From Bacteroidota bacterium (GTDB lineage: Bacteria; Bacteroidota; Bacteroidia; Chitinophagales; Chitinophagaceae): DNA of 63,171 nucleotides. Within the stretch, counting starts at the first letter, position 1, and each line of letters opens with the position of its first letter. Shown here one piece after another: positions 44,169 to 53,021 of the stretch. The notes below the pieces were generated by a model. That model saw only the letters and a program-made list of their open reading frames with translations. It was not told the origin of the DNA and searched no databases. Location of the stretch: positions 1 through 63,171 of the forward strand of contig CANGDH010000009.1 in NCBI GenBank assembly GCA_947452555.1, given 5' to 3'. The position numbers and the translations under genes are program-made.

Positions 44169-44726
44169 ATGAAGAAAATAATTTTAGCATTCATGGTATT
44201 AGCGTCAATACATGGGGTAAGTGTACAACAGTTACAAGCACAAAAAGTATATGCAACCAAAACAGGACAAATTATTTTTAATGCAACTGGAGGCGTTGAA
44301 AAGATAGCGGCTGCCAATAATCAGGTAGACTCAAAATTTGTGGACGCAACTGGACAAATTATTTTCGGTGTATTAGTAAAAGGCTTCAAGTTTGAGAATC
44401 AATTAATGGAAGACCATTTTAATGAGAATTATATGGAGAGCACACAGTTTCCAAAAGCTGATTTTAAAGGCTATATCAAAAACATAAAGGAAGTAGATTT
44501 AACGAAGGACGGCAGCTATCCTATCAATATTGAAGGCGTATTAACCATACATGGTACAGGTAACAAAGTTACCACAACTGGAACCATTCAAATACAGCAA
44601 GGTAAGCCAACAATTACAGGGGAGTTCAGCATAAAGATAAAAGAGTATGGTATTAAGGGATTGTATATTGGAGAAAAAATTGCAGCGGACGCTAAGATAA
44701 AAGTGAATTGTAAATATCAAAACTAA
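44169..44726 (+). CDS. YceI-family periplasmic lipid-binding protein
   Basis: A 185-residue secreted protein: signal peptide (about 1-25, ending LQAQ), then a lipocalin-like YceI barrel. Typical segments are KTGQIIFNATGG, GQIIFGVLVKGFKFENQLMEDHFNENYMES, FPKADFKGYI, IEGVLTIHGTGNKVTTTGTI and FSIKIKEYGIKG. Family members bind polyisoprenoid or amide lipids in the periplasm. Its place between haem lipoproteins and a DUF5777 barrel suggests it carries a lipid or quinone-like molecule for that system; this is inference. The next gene starts 4 bp after the stop. Confidence 0.92.
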   Translation: MKKIILAFMVLASIHGVSVQQLQAQKVYATKTGQIIFNATGGVEKIAAANNQVDSKFVDATGQIIFGVLVKGFKFENQLMEDHFNENYMESTQFPKADFKGYIKNIKEVDLTKDGSYPINIEGVLTIHGTGNKVTTTGTIQIQQGKPTITGEFSIKIKEYGIKGLYIGEKIAADAKIKVNCKYQN

Positions 44727-44730
44727 AATT

Positions 44731-45633
44731 ATGCTAAAACGCAGTATTGCTCTATTAATAATTACAAGCAGTTTCTTTTTACAAAAAGCGCAAGCGCAAA
44801 ATGTTGATTTATTTTCTGAACAAAATGAAACTGAGTCATCAGACATTACTACAGGAACATTTAAGGCAAGTAGAATTGTAAATGGACAGTCTATTGAAAA
44901 TGTAGGAGCGGGCGTTTTGGATTTTAGAATATTACATCGTTTTGGAGCATTAAGTCAGGGAGGGTATAATTTATTTGGATTAGACCAAGCAACCATGCGA
45001 ATTGGGTTGGACTATGGAATCAATTCAAGGTTGATGGTAGGCGTAGGAAGAAGCACTTATGAAAAACAATATGATGCTTTTTTAAAATACAGAATTATAA
45101 GACAACAGGACGGAAACAGACATATTCCATTTAGTTTGAGTTATGCAGGAACGGCCATATACAAATCATTAAAGGAGGCAACAACTATCTACACGCCCTA
45201 TGTGTCAGACAAGTTTTCATTTGCCCATCAGGTATTATTAGCGAGCAAGGTGAATGATTATATCTCCCTTCAATTAACGCCAACACTAATACATTATAAT
45301 ATTGTAGAGAACAAGACGATGCCAAATGATTTTTATTCGGTGGGAGCAGGCTTTAGATTAAGATTAAGCAAACGCTTAAATTTAACTACAGAGTATTACC
45401 ATAGAGTAGACAAATTAAATGGATATTATGATCCATTAACTATAGGATTAGATATTGAAACGGGAGGCCATGTATTTCAATTACATGTAACCAATTCAAC
45501 TGGTATGACAGAGCGTACTTTTATAAATGAAACCACCGGAAGTTGGAGTAAAGGAGATTTAAGATTTGGTTTTAATATATCAAGAGTGTTCACTGTACGT
45601 AAGCCTAAAGAATTAAGAGGCATACAATTTTAA
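44731..45633 (+). CDS. DUF5777-type outer-membrane beta-barrel protein
   Basis: A 300-residue protein with signal peptide (about 1-23, ending KAQAQ), then alternating beta strands: VGAGVLDFRILHRFGALSQG, ATMRIGLDYGINSRLMVGVGR, YDAFLKYRII, FYSVGAGFRLRLSKRLNLTTEYY. The pattern matches the DUF5777 family of Bacteroidota, often found beside haem-c lipoproteins and YceI. It is predicted to sit in the outer membrane; no function is established. It starts 4 bp after yceI and is followed 3 bp later by the OB-fold gene, so the three are one transcription unit. Confidence 0.85.
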   Translation: MLKRSIALLIITSSFFLQKAQAQNVDLFSEQNETESSDITTGTFKASRIVNGQSIENVGAGVLDFRILHRFGALSQGGYNLFGLDQATMRIGLDYGINSRLMVGVGRSTYEKQYDAFLKYRIIRQQDGNRHIPFSLSYAGTAIYKSLKEATTIYTPYVSDKFSFAHQVLLASKVNDYISLQLTPTLIHYNIVENKTMPNDFYSVGAGFRLRLSKRLNLTTEYYHRVDKLNGYYDPLTIGLDIETGGHVFQLHVTNSTGMTERTFINETTGSWSKGDLRFGFNISRVFTVRKPKELRGIQF

Positions 45634-45636
45634 TTT

Positions 45637-46068
45637 ATGAAAAAAATTATACAATACGCGTTAGCGATAATTATAGTGGTAGCAATAAGCGGATATTATT
45701 ATGTATTTATTTATGCTAAAAATCACCATAGAAATGTACAAACAGAAACTGCTATAACTATTGTTGCAGATTCATTAAGTGCACAATTTCAAGCAGACGA
45801 AAAAAAGGCAAATGCTTTGTATTTAAATAAAGCTATTATAGTAACAGGAACGGTATTGAGTGTGGACAAAAATCAACAAGGGCAAGCCATGATTATGTTA
45901 GGTAATGCTGCTTCCTTTTCGAATGTGTCGGTAACTATGGCAACTAACGCAAGTGCCGCCACTTCAAGCCCAGCTCTAACAATTACAGTAGGAAAAACAA
46001 TTACTATTAAAGGAGTATGTACTGGTGCATTAAGTGATGTGGTTATTACCGACGGGGTGATTCATTAA
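45637..46068 (+). CDS. Membrane-anchored OB-fold (tRNA_anti-like) protein
   Basis: A 143-residue protein with one N-terminal TM helix (IIQYALAIIIVVAISGYYYV). A periplasmic domain follows with an OB-fold pattern: ADSLSAQFQADEKKANALYLNKAIIVTGTVLSVDKN, then a Ser/Ala-rich stretch and GKTITIKGVCTGALSDVVITDGVIH. This matches the tRNA_anti-like group of exported OB-fold proteins of Bacteroidota, which probably do not bind tRNA. It is the last gene of the haem lipoprotein-YceI-DUF5777 cluster and is convergent with the small gene at 46084-46284. Confidence 0.82.
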   Translation: MKKIIQYALAIIIVVAISGYYYVFIYAKNHHRNVQTETAITIVADSLSAQFQADEKKANALYLNKAIIVTGTVLSVDKNQQGQAMIMLGNAASFSNVSVTMATNASAATSSPALTITVGKTITIKGVCTGALSDVVITDGVIH

Positions 46069-46083
46069 ACATCGGTAATTACA

Positions 46084-46284
46084 TCAAATCCCTTTACTTT
46101 TTAAGTAATCAATCAACCCCATAGTTAATAATAACAGGTAGCTTAAAATAGTAATAACAATCCCCAAGCGGAATAATTTTTTACTTCTTTGAATAGCATC
46201 TTTTAATTTGGTAGCGTCATATATCCATATAAAAATATTGAATAGAACCAATGCCACTAGAAAGAATAGTAGTAATAGAATCAT
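46084..46284 (-). CDS. Small two-helix membrane protein
   Basis: A 66-residue protein with two hydrophobic helices (LLLLFFLVALVLFNIFIWIY and LGIVITILSYLLLLTMGLI) joined by a basic amphipathic segment (DATKLKDAIQRSKKLFR). Unknown family. It follows the lipoprotein gene with a 6-bp gap, so they are likely co-transcribed. It could be a partner or stabiliser of that lipoprotein, but nothing in the sequence shows this. Confidence 0.62.
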   Translation of the reverse strand: MILLLLFFLVALVLFNIFIWIYDATKLKDAIQRSKKLFRLGIVITILSYLLLLTMGLIDYLKSKGI

Positions 46285-46290
46285 GGTTAT

Positions 46291-47067
46291 TTAATTTTGT
46301 TCAACATGAACTGCATTTTTAGTATTTGCCTCGTCCATATTTACGGTAAACATATAATTACTTCTTGAAGTCCATCCAATTGTAGCACCGCCAAACTGAA
46401 ATCCAAAAACTGTCGAACCAGTTATCGTAAAATATGAATTTCCATTAGAACTATTAAAAGTAATATCAGAAGAATTTATTTGGTTAAAAGAAAAAAGTCC
46501 TAAACCTGTAAATGAAACCGTCGGCGATCCAATTACTCTTCCATTTTCGTCAGTATTAAAATCTAAATACATTTCATATTTTCCAGCTAATCCAACATCA
46601 TTATTTATATTCGTATAATACCAAGTATAGTATGGAAATCTTGCATGGTAATAACCTGCTTTTCTTGGATCATCATAATCAAGTTCATCATGAACTTGAA
46701 TTCCATTCGATTTAATGGAATCCAATTGATTATTTCTAATTCCTTTAATTTTAATTGCTTCTGAACTAAGTGTTGTTTTTTTATTTATTATTTTATGAAA
46801 TAACACAAATTCATTTAATGATAATGGTCTAAAATTTATTTTTATATTATCTGATAATTTGTTTGAACTTAATCCAGAATCTTTACTGTTTATAATAAAT
46901 AATTTTTCATCTCCTCCAATTAGATACCTTGCTTGATTAATCACTTCTATCTCACTCAAGTTTTTTGATTTATAATAATTTTCTTTCTCGCAATTTTGGA
47001 AAAGAAGCATTACTAATGTTAAGCTTGATACTATTCTTAACTTTAATAATTTTTTTGTAATATTCAT
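46291..47067 (-). CDS. Hypothetical lipoprotein
   Basis: A 258-residue protein when started at ATG 47067 (MNITKKLLKLRIVSSL); an upstream in-frame ATG at 47118 would spoil the signal peptide. The lipobox-like LLFQNC fits the loose lipoprotein rule of Bacteroidota. The mature part has a polar N-terminal half, a Tyr/Trp-rich centre (YYHARFPYYTWYYTNINND), and a Gly/Ser/Thr-rich C-terminal beta region (SFTGLGLFSFNQINSSDITF). No family recognised. Its A/T-richness is similar to that of the Cys-rich cassette, hinting at accessory DNA. It is divergent from the M20 peptidase gene. Confidence 0.68.
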   Translation of the reverse strand: MNITKKLLKLRIVSSLTLVMLLFQNCEKENYYKSKNLSEIEVINQARYLIGGDEKLFIINSKDSGLSSNKLSDNIKINFRPLSLNEFVLFHKIINKKTTLSSEAIKIKGIRNNQLDSIKSNGIQVHDELDYDDPRKAGYYHARFPYYTWYYTNINNDVGLAGKYEMYLDFNTDENGRVIGSPTVSFTGLGLFSFNQINSSDITFNSSNGNSYFTITGSTVFGFQFGGATIGWTSRSNYMFTVNMDEANTKNAVHVEQN

Positions 47068-47259
47068 ATTTTTTAATTTTGAATAGTGAAATAAAAAAAT
47101 ATTGCAATATAAATTCAAAGTATTTATACGCTTGTTTGTATTTCATATCGAAACTAAAAAAATTAATTAATGAAAAATCTAAACTTAGAATAGGTGCTAC
47201 GTATTTATTTTTTGTATCTTGTATCAATCATTCAGAAATTATTTTCTAAAAACTATTCT

Positions 47260-48591
47260 ATGAAAAAAGTCCTTTTCCTATTTGCTGTCGCACTAAGTTT
47301 AACAAGTAACGCACAGCAAAGCAAAAGCCTAAATGCAAGCACAGCGGGTACGGGCTTAACCAAGGAGGAGCAAAAGATGATGGATTATATAGACGCCAAT
47401 ATGCCAAGAGCGATTGCGTTATTGAAAGAGTCGGTGAATATAAATAGCGGATCCTTAAATATAGAAGGGGTGAAAAAAGTGGGTGCTATTTTTGCGAAAG
47501 AATTAGCGGCAGCTGGATTGAAAACAGAATGGATTAGCTTGCCAGATTCATTAAAACGTGCGGGACATTTGGTCGCATCAACCACCACCAAAAAACCAAA
47601 AGGCAAAAAGCTTTTCTTAATAGGACATTTGGATACGGTGTTTGAACCCGATATGCCTGCAAACCCATTCACTATCCTTACAGATTCTACCGCCACAGGA
47701 CAGGGCGCGAATGACATGAAGGGCGGAGACGTAGTAATGATATTGGCTTTACAAGCAATGCAGGCGCAGGGATTATTAAAAGATGCAGCCATCACTGCCT
47801 ATTTTACAGGAGACGAAGAGAGTGCAGGAAATCCAAGAGCAGTAAGCCGTGGAGATTTTATAGAAAGAGCAAAACAGTCTGAAGTTGCATTGGGATTTGA
47901 AGGAGCCACAGGATTGGTTACGGTAGCCACTGCGCGAAGAGGAGCAAGTTCATGGCGATTGGACGTCACTGCAAAAACTGGACATAGTAGTGGCGTGTTC
48001 ACCCAAAGTGCAGGATACGGAGCCATTTATGAAGCGTCTAGAATTATAAACGAGTTCAGATTGGCGTTGAGCACGGAAAAGTATTTAACCTTCAACCCGG
48101 GCATCATGATAGGAGGTTCAGAAATGAATTATGACGATAGTAAGGCAAAGGGCAATGCGATAGGCAAAACCAATATCATTGCACCCAACACCACCGTGGT
48201 GGGAGATTTAAGATTTTTAACCGAAGCACAAAAGAACAATGCGCGCGCGGTAATGCAAAATATAGTGAGCACCAATAATTTGGCGGGCACCAAAGCGGTA
48301 ATCACATTTCAGGACGGCATCCCAGGAATGGCGCCAACCGAGGGAAATAGCAAAATATTGGCTGTAATAAGTGGGGTTTCTACCGATTTAGGTAAAGGCG
48401 TAACTGTTGCCGGCGACCCGGGATCCAGAGGAGCAGGGGATATTTCTTATATAGCAGAATTTATGGACTGTATTGACGGATTGGGTGCGTCAGGAAAAGG
48501 AGCACATGCTGTGGGCGAGACCATTAACCTAAACGAACTGCCTTTTTTGATAAAAAGAGCCGCGTTGACGATGTATCGATTGACGCGATAA
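47260..48591 (+). CDS. Exported M20-family metallopeptidase
   Basis: Secreted zinc peptidase of the M20 family (glutamate carboxypeptidase/CPG2-like), 443 residues from ATG 47260. The signal peptide is MKKVLFLFAVALSLTSNAQ. The metal and catalytic motifs are LFLIGHLDTVFE (His and Asp), GQGANDMKGGDVVMILAL (bridging Asp), FTGDEESAGNP (catalytic Glu pair) and, near the C-terminus, GAHAVGETINL (final His). The lid domain starts near TARRGASSWRLDVTAKTGHSSG. It probably cleaves C-terminal residues from peptides or N-acyl amino acids in the periplasm. Its codon use is more GC-rich than that of its neighbours. Confidence 0.92.
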   Translation: MKKVLFLFAVALSLTSNAQQSKSLNASTAGTGLTKEEQKMMDYIDANMPRAIALLKESVNINSGSLNIEGVKKVGAIFAKELAAAGLKTEWISLPDSLKRAGHLVASTTTKKPKGKKLFLIGHLDTVFEPDMPANPFTILTDSTATGQGANDMKGGDVVMILALQAMQAQGLLKDAAITAYFTGDEESAGNPRAVSRGDFIERAKQSEVALGFEGATGLVTVATARRGASSWRLDVTAKTGHSSGVFTQSAGYGAIYEASRIINEFRLALSTEKYLTFNPGIMIGGSEMNYDDSKAKGNAIGKTNIIAPNTTVVGDLRFLTEAQKNNARAVMQNIVSTNNLAGTKAVITFQDGIPGMAPTEGNSKILAVISGVSTDLGKGVTVAGDPGSRGAGDISYIAEFMDCIDGLGASGKGAHAVGETINLNELPFLIKRAALTMYRLTR

Positions 48592-48678
48592 ATAACAAAA
48601 TTTCGTCATAAGTGGCAAATTAGTAGATGAAGCTATAAGAATGGTAGTTTGAAATAAGTGATTCTCCTCATAAATCAA

Positions 48679-48686
48679 TATCTTTG
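48679..48686 (+). promoter_or_regulatory. -7 promoter element ahead of the polysaccharide locus
   Basis: TATCTTTG is an exact TAnnTTTG box, 41 bp before the first Wzi-like gene. A TTTG lies 27 bp upstream, too far for the normal 19-20 spacing, so the -33 element is weak or different. Confidence 0.45.
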
Positions 48687-48726
48687 TTTAACCCCCCAAA
48701 TCTATCTAGTTAAGCAATAACCAACA

Positions 48727-50310
48727 ATGCGTTATATATATTATAAATTTATAATTTTATTTGTTTTTACTATAGTAATTTCTATTAGAGGAAAGGCTCA
48801 ATCATATAATATAGGAGGCTTAGGAGATGAGTATATGAGAATTTTACAATTAGAAGGTAAAATAGATCCTAATATATCATTTACATCAAGACCTAATTAC
48901 GCAACAAATAAAGTCTCACAGGATAGTTTGTACAAATTAATAGACTCAAATTATCAAACATTAGGATACTATAAATCTAAATTTTTCACATTAAAGCCTT
49001 TAATGGCTAATGTGACAATGAAGTACAATTCAATGCAACCATATGGCTGGAATGATGAGGGAATGATTCCAGCAAAGGGATTACAAACTATGGCAAGATG
49101 GGGTATTTATTCAAAACTGGGACCTTTAAGCGTCCAATATATGCCAGAATATATTAATGGAGAAAATGCACCATATGAAACTAGTGCAGATTATGGAACA
49201 GTACCTACCAAGAGATATGAAAAAAGATATTTTGGACAATCAAGTATAAGGTTAAATATTAAAGCAGTTTCAATTGGCTGGTCAACTGAAAATTTATGGT
49301 GGGGACCAGGACAATTTAGTGCTGCTTTAATGAGTAATAATGCACCAGGATTTCCACATTTTACTTTTAATACTACTAGACCTATAAAAACAGCAATTGG
49401 TAGTTTTGAATGGCAGCTTGTTACTGGTAGACTATATCAAGATAGCGCAATGCCTTTTGAGCAGCATAATCTAAAAAAAATAATAGGATGGCCTTCTTCC
49501 AAAATTTATAATGGAATTAATATTTCTTATCAACCTATATTTTTACCTGGACTTTTTGTTGGTGTAAATAGGTCTTTTCAATATTCTGAACTAAATGAAA
49601 ATTCTCAAGGGGGTAGCTTTTCAAATAAGTTTTTACCAGTATTTACAACCTTATTTAAAGCTGATGCGGGTGGTGTGGCAGAGGATAAAATTCCAAGAGA
49701 CCAAGAGATTAGTATTTTTACAAAATGGCTTTTTCCTAAAACACATACTGAATTTTATTTTGAATATGGATGGAATGACCATAGTCAAAACTTTAGAGAT
49801 TTTTGGATAGACCCAACACATGCTGCTATTTATATACTAGGATTTAAACATTTGGTTCCATTAAAAAGTGATAAATGGTTAGAAATTAATTCTGAAATTA
49901 CACAAACTGCTCAAAGTGCCGATTATATTACAAGAGATGCAGGTGATTGGTATGTTTATGAAAATGGAGGCTATACAAATGACAATCAAATCTTAGGAGC
50001 AGGAAGTGGTGTTGGTAATAATGTGCAAGTTGTAAATTTTAATTATTTAGATGGTTTTACAAAACTTGGATTTAAACTTCAAAGAATACAACATCAACCA
50101 ATAACATCCTCTGCACATCTCCCTATTGAAACATTGGGATTAAGACAATATCGTTGGACAGACATTTCCGTTGGCTTCATTGCTCAAAAACGATTACAAA
50201 ATATTATTTTAAGTGCAAATATAGAAATGGTAAATAGTAATAATTATGCATGGACAGCTACAACGCATTTTAATTTTTATGGGTTACTAAATTTCACTTA
50301 TTTATGGTAA
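48727..50310 (+). CDS. Capsule assembly Wzi-family outer-membrane protein (1)
   Basis: Predicted outer-membrane beta-barrel involved in attaching or assembling surface polysaccharide; 527 residues. After a signal peptide (ending RGKAQ) it shows the Wzi-family core, for example VSIGWSTENLWWGPGQFSAAL, MSNNAPGFPHFTFNTTRPIK, then repeated aromatic strands, and ends FYGLLNFTYLW. A polar region of about 60 residues precedes the barrel. The following paralogue overlaps its end by 7 bp, so the two are translationally coupled at the head of the locus. Confidence 0.85.
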   Translation: MRYIYYKFIILFVFTIVISIRGKAQSYNIGGLGDEYMRILQLEGKIDPNISFTSRPNYATNKVSQDSLYKLIDSNYQTLGYYKSKFFTLKPLMANVTMKYNSMQPYGWNDEGMIPAKGLQTMARWGIYSKLGPLSVQYMPEYINGENAPYETSADYGTVPTKRYEKRYFGQSSIRLNIKAVSIGWSTENLWWGPGQFSAALMSNNAPGFPHFTFNTTRPIKTAIGSFEWQLVTGRLYQDSAMPFEQHNLKKIIGWPSSKIYNGINISYQPIFLPGLFVGVNRSFQYSELNENSQGGSFSNKFLPVFTTLFKADAGGVAEDKIPRDQEISIFTKWLFPKTHTEFYFEYGWNDHSQNFRDFWIDPTHAAIYILGFKHLVPLKSDKWLEINSEITQTAQSADYITRDAGDWYVYENGGYTNDNQILGAGSGVGNNVQVVNFNYLDGFTKLGFKLQRIQHQPITSSAHLPIETLGLRQYRWTDISVGFIAQKRLQNIILSANIEMVNSNNYAWTATTHFNFYGLLNFTYLW

Positions 50311-51974
50311 GGAAAAACAGCATTAAAATTATAATAGCATTTGTTTTACTATTAAGTATAAACAAGTTGAATGCACAATTTGTAGACCTTAATCAAATTG
50401 CATTACATGATGCAACTAGGGTAGAGTCATTGTTAGATACTATCAAGCCATCGCAATCATTTACTATTAGAAATAGTAGTTTACCACAAAATTTCGAAAT
50501 AGTTAGTTGGTCAAAACTAAAAGTAAATGGGTTTGGATTAAACTATTTCCATCAAGATAATTTGAATTTGCCATATGGATATAATGACGGATCTATGGTA
50601 TCTTCTGCTGGTGCACAACACTTGTATAGTCCACAAGTAAACCTTCAATGGGGTAGAATAACCTTGCAAATTGCACCTGAAAAAATTATTTCGGACAATA
50701 GGCCATTTGAAAGATTGCCTGAAAATTTTGACGGAACACAAAATGGAGATGCATTTTGGAGAAGATATTATGAGATTTCTGAAAATATTATAGAAAATCC
50801 ATCGAGGGTTCAAACAAGATATTCTGATAACAATTATTTAGGACAAACTAGTTTAAAATATAATTCAAAAACTATGTCCTATGGGGTTTCTAATGAAAAC
50901 TTATTTTGGGGACCCGGTATTTATCATTCATTAGTGTTAACCAATAATGCACCCGGATTTTTACATGTTACTATTAACACGCACAAGCCTATAAAAACAA
51001 TAATTGGTAATTTGGAAGGACAAATTATTGGCGGGAGTTTAATGAATACCGACGTTGGACCAACAAATAATGACAATCCCTATGCAGCTCAATATAGTGT
51101 TGTTAAGCCGCCATTAGGAAGGTATATAACAGGTATGATAATTACCATCGAGCCAAAATGGACTAAGAATTTATATCTAGGTTTTTCTAACATGGCGTAT
51201 ATGTATAAAAAGGATATGAATGGATTAGAGGATCTAACACCATTAAGTAATTTTAGTAAATATACTAGGCTTAAAAAAAGACCTGCATTGGGTTCGGTAT
51301 TTTTAAGGTATGCAATGCCAAAAGATCATGCTGAATTGTATTTTGAATATGGCAGAAATGACAGAGCTGCAACTCCAACAAATATTTTCACAGACAGTAT
51401 CCCAACTGGTTATGTTGCAGGTGTTAGAAAATTATTTCCGCTTGGGTTAAATGCAAAATACGGAGCAATTTCGTTAAATATTGAAGTATCCAGACTAGAG
51501 TTAATGAATCCCAATCAGATTTTTAATGCAAACTTAACAGCTAAACGTCAAAGCTGGTACACCAATGATCAAGTGACTCAAGGATATACCAATTATGGCC
51601 AAATATTAGGATCCTATGTAGGGCCAGGTAGTAATGCCCAAACTGTTCAATTGGCTTGGGTAAAAGGATTAAGAAAATTTGGATTTGGTGTGGAAAGGGT
51701 ATCCCATAATAAAGATTTTTATTATTATAATTATTTTAATGGATTGTTGTATCCTGGTCCAAATTTTAAATATTGGGCCGACCTGATTTATAATGTATCT
51801 TTTAGATGGGATATTGGTAATATTATATTAGCTGCTGACTACAAACAAGCGGATACTTATAATTACATGTGGACTAAGACTGGGCTAGGTGGATTATACG
51901 GTCCATCTAATACAGATAAGAAAAATGTCCAAATCAATATTTCAGTTAAATACTTAATTTCAAGAAAATTTTAA
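50304..51974 (+). CDS. Capsule assembly Wzi-family outer-membrane protein (2)
   Basis: Paralogue of the preceding gene, 556 residues. The signal peptide ends KLNAQ. The matching core is MSYGVSNENLFWGPGIYHSL, LTNNAPGFLHVTINTHKPIK, with the same order of strands and terminal barrel segments (NIILAADYKQADTYNYMW). The pair probably arose by tandem duplication. The start ATG lies inside the last codons of the upstream gene, and a Wzz-like gene follows after 3 bp. Two different Wzi barrels in tandem may form a hetero-assembly or act on different polymers; this is speculation. Confidence 0.85.
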   Translation: MVRKNSIKIIIAFVLLLSINKLNAQFVDLNQIALHDATRVESLLDTIKPSQSFTIRNSSLPQNFEIVSWSKLKVNGFGLNYFHQDNLNLPYGYNDGSMVSSAGAQHLYSPQVNLQWGRITLQIAPEKIISDNRPFERLPENFDGTQNGDAFWRRYYEISENIIENPSRVQTRYSDNNYLGQTSLKYNSKTMSYGVSNENLFWGPGIYHSLVLTNNAPGFLHVTINTHKPIKTIIGNLEGQIIGGSLMNTDVGPTNNDNPYAAQYSVVKPPLGRYITGMIITIEPKWTKNLYLGFSNMAYMYKKDMNGLEDLTPLSNFSKYTRLKKRPALGSVFLRYAMPKDHAELYFEYGRNDRAATPTNIFTDSIPTGYVAGVRKLFPLGLNAKYGAISLNIEVSRLELMNPNQIFNANLTAKRQSWYTNDQVTQGYTNYGQILGSYVGPGSNAQTVQLAWVKGLRKFGFGVERVSHNKDFYYYNYFNGLLYPGPNFKYWADLIYNVSFRWDIGNIILAADYKQADTYNYMWTKTGLGGLYGPSNTDKKNVQINISVKYLISRKF

Positions 51975-51977
51975 TCA

Positions 51978-53021
51978 ATGGAAGCCAATAGTACAACATT
52001 TAATTTAGGAGATATTATATCGAAAGCTTCTGTTTTTATAAAGTATTATTTAGCTTCTTTTAAGCTAATATTTTTAACGATATTTTGCTCCTTATTATTC
52101 TCATTATTATATTTTGTATGGGAGAAGCCGAGTTATCAGTCGGATGCCACTTTTGTATTAATGGAAAGCGGGGGATCAAAGGGCGGTTCATTAGCAAGTT
52201 TAACATCACAATTTGGAATAGATTTAGGCGGTTTAGGTGGTCAGTCGAATGTTTTTTCTGGTGATAATATTTATGATATATTTAAATCTAAGACTATTGT
52301 TGAAAAAGTCTTATTGAGTAAATATGACACGAGTTCAAATAAAAATTTGATTGACGTATATTTAGATAATTTATATAAAAGAAGATTTTTAAAATTTGCC
52401 GAAGTCAAAAATCCAATTAGCTTTGAAAATTATACTTTAGAATCTGTTCCAGATAGAAAAAAAGATAGTTTATTAGATGTGGTGTATAATTTAGTGGTGA
52501 ATTCAAATATTGTAATTGACAAGCTAAATAAAAAGGGATCTATTATTAAGTTAACGGTTACTTCTAGGGATGAAAAATTTTCTAAAATTTTCACAGAACG
52601 CTTGTTGGATGAGGTGAAGAAATTGTATTTTAGAATAAAGACATCAAATACCCAAGAGAACATAAATAAACTTCAATTTAAAGCAGACTCTCTTGAATCT
52701 ATTCTAACAAGTAAATCTATAAAAACAGCTAATACACAAGTAATTAATGTAAATCCTGCATTAAGAAGTGTTGCTGTTCCTGGAGAGTTAAACCAAAAAA
52801 ACCTTACTATTGTAATGACAATATATGGAGAGGTTATAAAAAATCTTGAGCTTTCTAAGATGACGCAAGCGCAACAAACTCCAATATTCCAGCTATTAGA
52901 TATGCCAAAATATCCATTGTATAATAGTAAGTTACGTTTAAAAAACATTTTATTACTTGGTGTATTTTTTGGTTTAATTTTTAGTTTAGTTATATCGTTT
53001 ACTAAGTTCGTCATTAAATGA
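51978..53021 (+). CDS. Wzz-like polysaccharide chain-length/co-polymerase protein
   Basis: Inner-membrane protein regulating polymer length, 347 residues. The N-terminal TM (about 28-47, LIFLTIFCSLLFSLLYFVW) is followed by EKPSYQSDATFVLMESG, the usual Wzz entry. A Gly/Ser-rich loop (GGSKGGSLASLTSQFGIDLGG) and a coiled-coil periplasmic region come next. PKYPLYNSKLRLKNI leads into the second TM (LLLGVFFGLIFSLVISF), the canonical Wzz proline-rich end. No cytoplasmic tyrosine-kinase domain is attached. Its stop overlaps the next start (ATGA). Confidence 0.88.
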   Translation: MEANSTTFNLGDIISKASVFIKYYLASFKLIFLTIFCSLLFSLLYFVWEKPSYQSDATFVLMESGGSKGGSLASLTSQFGIDLGGLGGQSNVFSGDNIYDIFKSKTIVEKVLLSKYDTSSNKNLIDVYLDNLYKRRFLKFAEVKNPISFENYTLESVPDRKKDSLLDVVYNLVVNSNIVIDKLNKKGSIIKLTVTSRDEKFSKIFTERLLDEVKKLYFRIKTSNTQENINKLQFKADSLESILTSKSIKTANTQVINVNPALRSVAVPGELNQKNLTIVMTIYGEVIKNLELSKMTQAQQTPIFQLLDMPKYPLYNSKLRLKNILLLGVFFGLIFSLVISFTKFVIK

